Below the pieces are notes generated by a model. The model ran no database searches, was not told the origin of the DNA, and worked only from the letters and a program-made list of their open reading frames with translations. Made by a program: the position numbers and the translations under genes. Shown in pieces: positions 47,270 through 59,854 of a DNA stretch of 64,000 bases (its first letter is position 1; each line of letters begins with the position of its first letter). The stretch lies in assembly GCA_910592005.1 (NCBI GenBank), contig CAJVPP010000004.1:20686-84685 (forward strand), written 5' to 3'. This DNA is from Funneliformis mosseae. Its lineage: Eukaryota > Glomeromycota > Glomeromycetes > Glomerales > Glomeraceae.

Positions 47270-47460
47270 CTATTTTAAGTTAACTCAAGTCAACTTAAGT
47301 CAAGTTGAGTTTAAATCAAGTTGAGTTAAATATTTAACTTAACTTAAATTTGGCTTAAATCACAAATGATCAAGTCAAAAAAACATAAACTCAACTTGAT
47401 TTAAACTTGACTCAGCTTATCTGACTTGTGAGTTAACTTAACTCATCTAGAACTCTAACT
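47270..47460. repeat. self-complementary TCAAGTTGAGT block, right copy
   Basis: Same kind of sequence as 45514-45700 (AGTCAAGTTGAGTTTAAATC, AACTCAACTTGATTTAAACT). It closes the repeat region on the right. Confidence 0.65.
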
Positions 47461-48319
47461 AACTTGAACTTAAATATAACTTTAAAATTTTATAATATCT
47501 AAAAAATATAAGTAAATTTTAATGAACTAAATTTGCTTTAAAAATAATTGCTTATATACAAAATCTAGATATTTGGCTAAACTTGTTATCCATTTTTTTG
47601 GAATTATTATTTCTTAAGCTAGTTGCAAAGGAATTTTTCAACATACAAATTGATTATTGATGATTATTAAATAAGATTTGAAATTTAAAAACTTGAAAAT
47701 ATATTTAAAATTCGATCTTATTATTTAATTAATATCAAAAAAGAATTAGTATACTATAAAAATCAATTAACTGTTTAGGATTTAAAGGAAGTAATAAATG
47801 GAATTGAAAAAAGATATTTAGAATTTTCTTATATTAATTCTTCTAGAGATACATTAATTTTAAAAGATATTTAGATCTTACATTACCACTTTTGAAATTA
47901 TAATGAATATATATGCTAAACAAAAATTCAAAATATTATAAATATTCAATTTAGATTATGATCCAAAAAGGCTAGTTGATTCTTTTCTTCAATATGAAAA
48001 ATATAATCATCAAATTAATAATATGATATAAATTATCTTTTTATTTTTAAATTAATATAATATAAATGTAATAAAGTTAAATCTTATAATTATGATATAT
48101 AACAAATTATATAATTACATTTATTTATAGCATGTAACTATAGTTAACATATAGATATAGTTACGGCATATGGTTATAATTACGACGGACATATGGCTAT
48201 AGTTACGGCTTATGCTTATATAATACATCTTGGTAAAAGATATGACTTTGTTACGGCTTATATATGTTATAACCCAAGGTTATGACGTTATATTATGTCT
48301 GCACCTTTAATTTTTACCC
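47461..48319. other. AT-rich spacer with a short tandem repeat
   Basis: One plus-strand frame near 47745-47850 is readable for about 35 codons (LKEVINGIEKRYLEFSYINS) but is not recognisable. At about 48123-48220 units of CATATGGCTATAGTTACGG repeat three to four times. Otherwise nothing is seen. Confidence 0.45.
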
Positions 48320-48418
48320 ATGAGACTGCCTGCTATTACCTTTGAAGAATTTTTGGAGTCCTTTTTACGAGAGAAGCTGGCAGATGGAATGATATCTACA
48401 ATCGTAGTTCCAGAATGA
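48320..48418 (+). other. 32-codon orphan reading in a GC-richer patch
   Basis: The frame starts MRLPAITFEEFLESFLREKL and ends IVVPE at 48418. It lies in a patch (48310-48560) with much higher GC and CpG than its surroundings, close to gene-island composition. It might be the last scrap of a gene cut off by repeats, a small protein, or part of the upstream region of ATG27. No homology is recognised. Confidence 0.25.
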
Positions 48419-48914
48419 ATTCATTAATCGCTGATGTTAATCTGTATTCGGTTCGGGTTTTCCTGATTTTATGTTATGGAGAATGTTGCCGGGGAATTGA
48501 GCTTTTTCGCGAAGGAAGAAAACGCAAAACGAATCGAAAAATGGCGGTAAATATGACAAATTTCCATTGAAATGTTGATTTGTAATTGACTTTCGACATC
48601 ATTCAAAAAGTATACGTGAAGAAAACCAAATTTCAAATTTCTAGTATGCGCTTTATGATGACAAATTACTATTATACGTGAAGGTCATAATGATAATGAC
48701 AACCGACATATTCAAGCTTATTACCAAAATACATAATCGTTAAAAGTAATAAATATCGCAAATATAACTCAAAAATCTCTATATTGCACTAAAAAAAAGA
48801 ATAGTCGATTTTGTAATTTCAATTTGTTTTTTTTTTTATTAGAATGGTAAACGAAAGTACAACAATAAAGTTATTCATCACCGTACAAGATAATGAATAG
48901 AGCCTATCCATGAC

Positions 48915-49066
48915 TAGGGATGGGCGTTAATTAACCTGGTTAATTAACCGTTAATAACCAAAGGATTAACCAAAAGATAATTAACCAAAGGATATTTTTA
49001 GTTGACCAATCAAAACTAACCAGTTAATTGACCAAATCTTAATTAACCGTTAATTTCCCATTCCTA
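48915..49066. mobile_element. hAT-type MITE upstream of ATG27
   Basis: A 152-bp element with ends TAGGGATGGGCGTTAATTAA and, in reverse complement, TAGGAATGGGAAATTAACGG. It is flanked by a perfect 8-bp duplication TCCATGAC at 48907-48914 and 49067-49074. Eight-bp duplications and a YARNG end are hAT hallmarks. The interior consists of GGTTAATTAACC-type self-complementary words. It lies only 112 bp before the ATG27 start codon, inside the probable promoter. Confidence 0.9.
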
Positions 49067-49177
49067 TCCATGACGTAGATCATTGCAATATAACGTGATG
49101 TCGTGATGTGAGTTGAAAAATCATATTTTGATATTATTTCTGATCTAAACACCTTTATACCAAACGTAACAAAAGAA

Positions 49178-50743
49178 ATGTGGAAATTTACAAGTTTTTT
49201 CTTATATTATTTAGTCGCGATATTCACATTAGGACAAACATCTCTTGCTATTGACGCGTTTAACTGTTCCAATGTAGAGGTCGATGGTATAAAATTTGAC
49301 CTTTCAAATCTCAAGTTAAGTTTTACGTTGTTTTCATTGTGCTGTAAGAGTTAAATCAAGTTCTCTTGCACTTTCTTTTTAATTAAATCTTCAGTTTATT
49401 AGAAATATCTGTTATTAAATTGTTTCCTATTCAATATAGGTTACAGAACATTACAAAAGAGGAACAAACGCCTCCGACTATTACGATCACTAGTTCTTTA
49501 ATAAATCTTTGTGAACCTTTACCCATTGATAAAAAAAATGAAACTTGTCCAGATGGTACATATGTTTGTCAAATCATAACTAACAAATTATCCAAAGAAG
49601 ACAAATCTCCACGAGTGATAACGATTAGACCAATTGCCGGAGATTTAAATGATGAAGGAATATTTAAACCTGTAATAGCTTTAGAACCTGCTTCGAATAA
49701 AGATGATACATCTGGTAAATCGATATGTAATTTTAAAAAGCTTATTATGACATTTATTTAAATTCATTCTTTGTTAGGTCCTCTCTTAATTACATTGAAT
49801 GGAGGTTCTTATGCTGAACAAAAACAACAAGCAAATTTTACATTTATTTGTAATACTGAGGTGAGTAATAATTATAATAAATAATATTAATAATTATACT
49901 AATTATAATTGAAATCATTGAATGCATTTTCAAATCAAATTCAATAATTTCAGAAAGACAATATTACAACATTAGAATATAATAACGAGGAAAATACATT
50001 AATTATAAGATGGGAAACTCCTGCTGCTTGCGGGTAAGTTATGATAATAAAATAACACATAAAGTTGGTTTTTTTTCTAAAAAAAAAAAAAAATAAAGTT
50101 TACATTCAATTTTAGACAAAAAATTCTTGAAGATAAAGGAATGAGCGGGTTTACTAAGTTTATAATCTTGTAAGTGAATTCTTGATGGTTCTTTTTAAAT
50201 TAGAAAAAGATTAACAGTTTCTAATTTATCAGTTTGATCATTATTGCCTTGTGCTATTTTGGTTTTGGAGCTGCTTATAATTACCATGTTTATAAGGCAC
50301 ATGGTTGGGATTTATTACCGCATTTGTGAGTTTTTTACTCTAAAAGTTTTATTATTTGTTTAATTAAATCGCAAGGCAAGGGACTAACTACCTTAAAATA
50401 ATGATTTAGGGACTTTTGGAGAGATTTTCCTTATTTAATATCGGTAAGTTAGATACTTTTTTTGTTTTTTTTGCTTTTTTTTTTTTAAAAAAAAAGTAAA
50501 AGAGAAAGAATATTTATTTTGAATAATTAATTATATTGTAATCAATTATATAGTTTGTATAATTAGTAACTTATTTTTATTTTTCAAACGCAGGATGTTT
50601 TCAAATATCTCATTAATTCAATTCGAACAGGTCAAGCAGGATATAACAGGTTTTTATATAAAATAAATTTTGAATTTTTAAAAATAGATGTATATGTATT
50701 CTTTGTTTTTCTTATAAATTATTCGGTTATTGTTAGGGTATAA
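49178..50743 (+). CDS. ATG27: Atg27-type autophagy membrane protein
   Basis: Nine exons: 49178-49314, 49440-49714, 49778-49860, 49954-50033, 50116-50169, 50233-50325, 50410-50443, 50594-50649, 50737-50743; 272 aa, close to the length of yeast Atg27 (271). Atg27 is a type I membrane protein of Golgi, endosomes and vacuole that supports Atg9 vesicle traffic. A signal peptide covers residues 1-24. The luminal mannose-6-phosphate-receptor-like domain carries paired cysteines (FNCSNVEVDGIKFDLS, INLCEPL, TCPDGTYVC, FICNTE, WETPAAC). One transmembrane helix is at about 205-230. The cytosolic tail ends GYNRV, a Y-x-x-hydrophobic sorting signal like that of yeast Atg27. The last two residues and the stop come from a 7-nt exon. 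Introns 50034-50115 and 50444-50593 carry T/A junctions. Confidence 0.93.
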
Positions 50744-51703
50744 TGTAAGTATATTCTGTATATTGAAATTTTCAATAAAATGGGTACGTATAATAGTGTC
50801 TTTAATTTTTGTCGAACGAATAATATAGTGTACTTTTCTGTACTTAAGTTAGTGTATTATAAAATGGGGGGGGGTTTTGTTATTATGAATTTATTATATT
50901 TATTATTGACAATTATTAATTATTAAATTCAAATTGATCTATCATTTATTAATAAACGATACTGAATTTTCACGTGATTCTAATGTCGATTAATGACCTC
51001 ACGTTTCTGTCCCCAATGTCCCATGAAAGCTTTTATGTTTCGGAGTTTTTCGTCTTCTTTTATTCTACATAATTTTTGATCTTCAACGCACAACTTCAGT
51101 ACTTGCTTAGTCATCAAAGAAACAAGTGGATCAAAGAAAAAAGTTTACATAGAGCCGACTTTATTATGCCTTTGTATTTTATTAAAAAAATACCATCTGC
51201 TTAACAATCACAATCTATTTTACAAAACATTCACGTCGTAGTTCATGTAATTTACAATTTACATGAGGCATGTGAAAAGCAATGATGAGATTACAACTTT
51301 CGCACATTTTTTCAACACGTTTGCTCCTAAAAAAAGATCTTTGATATGATCACTCATTCAATAATTCGTATCGGAAATCTCTATTTTATACAACTTTTTT
51401 ATATATTTATTACATGAATTAATTAATTATATTTAGAAAAATTATTCTAGTTGATTTATTATATAAAACCAACGCACATCGTTTTGTTGTTAACCAACCA
51501 ATTAAATGATAATCAACAGATTAAGGAGAATTACTTTATCCAATTGAAGAAATACCCCACATAGATCAGAGCAATAAATAAATAATTAGATAACGGATAA
51601 GATCATAGTCAAGAAAGAGACGATCATTATTATCGATATTTTTGATAATTTCTGATAATCTTTCATTTTTTTTATATATAAAACCTCGAATAATTTCATC
51701 AGA
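50744..51703. promoter_or_regulatory. spacer between ATG27 and AAT, tandem genes
   Basis: Contains the ATG27 3' end and the AAT promoter. A run of ten G lies at 50865-50874. No coding sequence is seen. CpG words such as CACGTCGTAGTT and ACGCACATCG are present, as elsewhere in the gene islands. Confidence 0.5.
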
Positions 51704-53774
<2,071 letters not shown>

Positions 53775-54281
53775 AATGCTGGATAAATTCTTTATTACTA
53801 TTTCCGAATTACTAGATTACTTTTCTTACGCGATTATTTGTAGTCTAATTTTTTTTTTTTTTATTCTCTATTTTTAAGTAAAAAATTATTTAATTACACA
53901 AAATAAAGTAATACATTGAATCGATTATATCTTTATGCATTATCTGACCTTATTGTTTATATGATTGTTTGTTTATTTATTATGTTAATCTAGACAGTAA
54001 TTTTTGTACTATCTGACAGATTTCTTATCAGATTGTTAATGCATGATTAATTGCATATCATGCACTATCAACCCTTTATAAAGATAATATATATCGTAAC
54101 CGAAAATATCAAATTTGATAATCATCATAAAAAATATGCATAGTTTATTCGGAAAATTTTATTAAAGATAAGATTATCTTTTTATTCATATATTAGTTAA
54201 ATTTTATTATCATTCGGTAAAAATTACTTGTCGATAAGAAGAAAAAAAAAACCATTCGATAACAATTGTGCAGTAAATTAT

Positions 54282-54328
54282 CAATCTAATTTAAATTTTT
54301 TTTTTTTTAAAAAAAAAAGATTAGATTG
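54282..54328. terminator. 47-bp T/A palindrome between convergent genes
   Basis: The arms CAATCTAAT and ATTAGATTG enclose a T run followed by an A run, so the T/A junction is here part of a longer palindrome with mixed-sequence ends. It lies 508 bp after the AAT stop and 207 bp before the RBBP6 stop. Its symmetry would suit a two-way transcript end or insulator. The function is inferred from position only. Confidence 0.35.
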
Positions 54329-54534
54329 TCCCAATTAAAACTAAAAATATATATACATGTATATAATATATCTTTAAAATGATAAAATAATATTATATAC
54401 ATAAATACAAGTTTGTATGTTCTTACCAACGTTCTCTCTTCATTATAATAACTTTTTTTGTTGCCTATCCATCTTTGGATCTTTTGTAAAAAAAAAAAAA
54501 GAAATGTAATAATAATAATAATACTAAATCAACT

Positions 54535-57500
54535 TCATCTCCGTTCATCCCTATCTCTGCTATAATGTCTCCGCCTAATTGTTTCACCATCTTTAGATCT
54601 ACTATTACGATGACGATTACTATGATGACGTGAAGAATGATGTTTTTTATGTTTTCGATTTCCACTTCGATGATAATCATCTTTGGGGTAAGGATTATGA
54701 CGAGATTTGGAGGTTGAATTTCTATCATTGTCTTCTTTATCTAATGACTCGTGTCGATGATGTGATGATCTGTGATATTTATTACTTCGATGTTTGTGGG
54801 ATGAAGAATGTCGACGTTTATCTAGAAATTTGTCAGGTGAAGGAGGTGTAGTAGGCCTATCATCCTTTGTTGAAGAAACCTCTAGATCATCATCATCATC
54901 TACCAATAACGTATCTTCATCGTTAGTTGAAACATCAATAACATTATCAACTTCATCATCATCATCGGGTACCTGAAATTCTTCAGTATCTATTATGGGT
55001 TTTGGTGAGTCCGATCGGGATTGTCTTTCATTATCTTCATAGTTTTGTTGTACTATCGTCGGTTCTGATTGATCATTTTTCTCATGCATTTCCACGTCAA
55101 AGTCATCACGTGGACTTTGATACAAGTTTTCGCCATTTTCATTATCGTTTTCATAATTCATCATATTATTGGGCGAAGGGGTTCGAGCTTTTTCCTGATC
55201 ATCATAACGTTCGTTAGATAAACCTTGATTACGTATTTCGTCTTTTCTTTCATCTATCGAAATACGTCTGTCTTTTCGGTCACCAATTGATTCACGTCTA
55301 CTTTCATAACGTGAACTATTGTATGAATCACGACGGTCATCACGTCTATTGTCTCTATCTCTATCGCTTCTCCTGTCCGAAATTGATTCACGCCTTTCAT
55401 CTCTCCTATCGGGTATGGAATATCGTCGATCATCATAGTATCGTCGATCATCCGAAACGCGTCGTTCATCACCATATCTTCGATCCTCTTTTCTTTCCAT
55501 AAATCCGTCACGACTACGTCTAGACGATGTCGAATTCTTTCTTCGATCATCGAACAGTATACGATGATCATGCTTCGATGGTGATCGGCTACGATGTAAT
55601 TCATCGCGAAGTTTTCGGGTACGATGACGCGACCTACTGCTGCTTCGTCTCTCTTTGCTTCTACTTCTGCTATGACTTCTTGCCTTCTCTCGTCTTCTAC
55701 TATCCAAATCTTCATCTGCAATCATGTCCCTATCGCGTCTATCACGATCAGGTAAAAGAGGAGGAGTTAGCTTTTCACGACTATCCTTATCTGGTGACGT
55801 TAACGATTTTCGACGTGCCAAATCACGTCCAAAATCATCCACTTCTTCATACTTTTGTTCGCCTTCTCGGTATTCTGGCCTTTCGGACCTAAATGAATTC
55901 GATACAAGGAATATTAATTTTTACTTTTTGATGATTTTCAAGGTTGTATAATCAACTCATACTCACGCTTCTCTCCTACCCACCGAAGGGCTCATGCTTG
56001 ATTCTCTTCTAAAATCATTACTACTACTTCCGTGTCCGCTATTAAATGGTCGCTGCTCGTAGAAATAACTTGTACTTCTTCCACGGCCTCCACCTCCACC
56101 TCCTCGGCCACGGTTTTGAAAATTACCCCCACGTTGCGCAAATCCGCCACGAAAACCTCCACCTCTGAAAGGTTGTATAGCAGTACCGCCCATACCACCG
56201 CCCACGTTATTCCCAAATGGGGTGAAATTACCTTGTGGTGGAATCATTGGCCTATTATCCCAAAAATCATCATAAACTGGTGGTCTAAATGGTGGCATGA
56301 ATTGTTGTGGTGCCGGGAAATGATCTGCAGGGTAAAATCCGGATTCAAAATATGATGGATCGTAATAACCTCCCGGCGCATTCATCATATTCATACCCAT
56401 CTGAGGATATCCGGCTGTGAAGATAAATGTGAATAAGATCTCTTTTTTTTTAAAAAAATAATGTTAATTGTGTAAATCATTTTGATGAACTTACCATCAT
56501 CATACCAGTATCCTTGATCATAACCAAATCCGTAATCATTGTAATATCCAAATTGTCCGTACGTTGCTTGTTGGGCGGCCGAAGGATTTTGCTGTGGAAA
56601 CGTTTTTCCGTTGGCATTCGAAAATTGATGCTGCTGACGTTGTAATTGCTGTTGTGATTGTTGAAACTGTGATGATTGTTGAGATTGTTGAGATGGCACT
56701 TGTGGTAACTGAGATTGCTGTGAAAGAGTTGATTGTTGCGGTGGAGGTATTTGCGGAAGTTCATGAATTGGTTTTTTGGGCAATTCGACTTTAACAACAA
56801 CCTATGAATGGAAAATCAACATAAAATTTTTTTAAAAAGAAAAAATTACAAACGATGATGTAATAGAGTAATGAAAAAAAAAAAGGTACCGGCTCAGTCT
56901 TCACTTTTGGAGGTTGTTCATGATCTATGAGATCCGTTGTTATTGGTTGTTGATCCTTTTCCATTACTAAAGTATCAGACGATGTTGAAGCTTCTATCGT
57001 ATCCTCGTCAACAACCACATTATCCATATCAATATCATTGTTATTAACAACTTCCTCTTCACTATTACCCTCAGGTACAATCTGTTCATTTCTACGTCTT
57101 GCCCAATCTCTTAAATGATTGTTCACAGCTTCTCTAGTTGCTTTGTCAGGTAATAAGCCATCAGGTGATAATTGAGTTTGACAATTTGGACACTTGAACT
57201 GCTGATCTTCTTGTTCGGTACTGATTAATGCGTTTCGAATACCTGTGTAAATTATTTCATCAACCCAAGTTTATACCACCAACCAACATTATTTTTTTTT
57301 TTTTTTTTTTTTTTATGTTTTATAATAATAAGAAGAGAGAAAAAGAAAGAAATAAGCAATCATGTTAGTAACGATAACTGACTGAATAATTTAGGGAGGA
57401 GAAATTTGACTAGAAAAGCTGTAATATGTGTTAGTTTTTTTTGTTCTTTTAGTTTTTTTTTTCTTTTTTTTTTTTTTTGGAAAAAAAAAAAAAAAAGAGG

Positions 57501-59513
57501 GAATAAAATAAGAATAAAAAGAATAGTAAACAAAAAAAGAAAAAGAAAAACAAAAAGGTAGAATTGTCTCCACACACTTGAATCTATTTGATTCGCAATA
57601 TTTCCCTCATTTGTCATGAACTTTTAGTAATACCAAATTTTTGGTAAATCAAAATCACTCAATAAATGATGTAGGAATCAATTTTCTTATTGCCATCCTT
57701 AAGACCACCAATTTGTCTTGGATCATCAATTCCAATTCCATATATTTTCTATCTAGAGGAATATTTGTAATATCCATACTCCACAGGAAGAAAATTTAAA
57801 AAAAAAAAAAAAAATTTGCACACAAGTTCACTAGACTAGAACTCGAGATTAATTTTGTTTTTAAACCTCGAGAAAATAACGAAGGGATTATATTTATTGT
57901 GCAACAAACAGATTGCGAGCAAAACCATAAAAATAACACAAGAGGCAAAATCTTAAAATAAATAAATTGTAACAATATATCTAGCCTAACCTGACTAATT
58001 AATCTATAAAATTCATAACAAAAATCTAAAATTTGTTGTCTCTGCAAACAACAATAACGATACGTACATTCATCACAAAATGAGGCCTGACAACACGGCG
58101 TTATAACCGCTTCTCTAAGAAGTCGGGCACATATCATGCATTGGAGTTCGGGAGGCACCGGAAGCGTTTCTTCAAGTACTTCATTAGTAGTCACATATGA
58201 TTTTTGACGAGCATGAAATTTTTGCCAAGCAGCCCTTTATTAAAAGAAAGGAAGGATAATAATTTGAGTATAAATGTGGTTTTTCTCTTGAGGAAAAAAA
58301 AATAAAATAAAATAAAATTCCGAAAACTTACTCATTTGCTTGCGCAATAACCAAATTCCCATCCTGTGTGACAAGTACTCCTTTACCTCCGGGAGGCACT
58401 TGTTCAACTTTTTGCAAGAAACTCCTAGGTATTCCCGTCGTCTTTCTAACTTTCATGTGATCGAACGATCTATCACCATTTGTCGGACATGCTTGGATCC
58501 AATGTCCTATAAATTCAGGTAATGTAGATAACAATTCAATAATTTAGAATCTTGCCGGACAAAAAACCAAATGATAGCCATCGAATATAATAAAAATTTG
58601 ATGAGAGATACCTTTTTGCCCGCATCTATAACAGACATAATTTGGTGGAAGAGCCTTTTGAATTTGTTGCTTCACTTGAGGACGAGGTTGATTTGGCCTT
58701 CGAAGTGCCGGTTTTCTATTCAAAAAAAGAAGGAAAGAAAGAAAAAAGAAAGATGAAAATTAATTTTTAAAATATATATTTATTTATTTATTATCAGTAA
58801 TAATATTATGCTTTGTAATACTCACGAAGCCATCTGTTCCTGTGTTTTTTCCCAAAATTCTGATGATTGTGCAAACATAGCTGCAATTTTATCTTCTTCC
58901 GTTTGTTCTTCACCAGAGCTGAGAGTTATGGTCGGAATAGGGGAAGGTCGTGAAACCTGCATTTGTTGTTGTTGCTTGGACGAGTCGAAAGTCTTTGACA
59001 TTGATCTAAAATACATCCCATTTAGGTTATCAATATTTTATTGATATATAATTAATTTACAAATGAAATTTACCCATTAGTATTTCCATAATTAACTCGA
59101 TTTCCGGCCGCTGCATTGCGTGAGACTGCTGGTACTCCCTCTAAATAACGGTGCGCAGTCCCTTTCCCAGGCTTAGTGGGTACTCGCCGAACCACTATAG
59201 GTGTATTTCTAGGTATTATTGCAGTGTCTTCTTGGTAATCTATAAGGGCAAGTATTTATATAAAATATTATTTTTAGATATACAAGACGATTGGACTTGA
59301 AAATAAGAATTTCCTTCGCTGCAATACAAAATACAAACAAATACCTTCTCCAGATTCAGCATGGGTAACCACAATATCAAAGTCATTTCCTTTCAATTTT
59401 TTTGCAGTTAAAATTTCCTTTTTTGCATCGAAAACAGAGATCCCGAGACCGTCGAAAGTAATATTGTCATAATCTTTGGCACTTTTGAACTTGTAATATA
59501 TTTGAGAAGTCAT
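54535..59513 (-). CDS. MPE1: RBBP6/Mpe1 homologue: DWNN, zinc knuckle, RING, RS-like tail
   Basis: Ten exons, 5' to 3': 59513-59345, 59239-59074, 59005-58826, 58715-58612, 58506-58332, 58234-58068, 57242-56890, 56801-56495, 56414-55967, 55888-54535; 1140 aa. Mpe1/RBBP6 belongs to the cleavage and polyadenylation factor that matures mRNA 3' ends and also acts as a RING ubiquitin ligase. The ubiquitin-like DWNN domain is at about 1-77 (MTSQIYYKFKSAKDYDNITF; IIPRNTPIVVRRVP). The zinc knuckle is at 200-213 (CYRCGQKGHWIQAC). The RING is at 297-341 (CMICARLLREAVITPCCQ; FCDEC; KCPNC). A Gln-rich region and Gly-Arg repeats follow, then a 450-residue tail of RD/RS/RE dipeptides ending in His/Arg runs. 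The tail makes it more like animal RBBP6 than the 441-aa yeast Mpe1. Intron 6 (57243-58067, 825 nt) splits the RING and is far longer than the others. Confidence 0.93.
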
Positions 59514-59770
59514 TTTTTTTTTTTTTTTTTAATCTACACACTTACAAAGCCATACTCAAGTATATTTTATGCCATTATATGGGGGCATGGGATATCACGT
59601 TATTAGATGATCGGCATAACATCATGTATACGTAATATATATAAATCACGTGACATTTAGTTTCAGATGGGTAATTGAATACTATAATCATTTTATTGAT
59701 GACGCGATACTCATTAGTTTAAAAAGTGAAATAATTCTCAAACATTTAAATGGAACGATTGCCAGGAAAA

Positions 59771-59854
59771 TCAGGCTCTGGAAAAATTTTTTTAATTTAG
59801 GTTTTTGATGTTATTTAGATCAAAAAATGTCTTCAAAAAAATTCTCAGAGCCTG
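59771..59854. repeat. 84-bp inverted repeat, possible MITE
   Basis: The left arm TCAGGCTCTGGAAAAATTTT pairs with the right arm AAAAAATTCTCAGAGCCTGA, leaving a loop of about 40 bp. It stands 258 bp upstream of the RBBP6 start codon. No target duplication is clear. It may be a small mobile element or a regulatory hairpin. Confidence 0.6.

Noticed and set aside
50865..50874. G10 run (and C9 run at 34904-34912) as G-quadruplex signals
   Set aside because: Single homopolymer runs without further G-tracts nearby; they are more likely slippage-prone repeats or assembly noise.
54630..56794. Several long open frames on both strands over the RBBP6 3' exons
   Set aside because: The RBBP6 tail has repetitive codons (GAT/CGT), which leave other frames open. 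Only the frame joined by splice sites to DWNN, zinc knuckle and RING is supported.
57360..57617. Open frames within the long RBBP6 intron
   Set aside because: They are driven by T- and A-runs (Phe/Lys strings). The RING halves on either side require this interval to be intronic.
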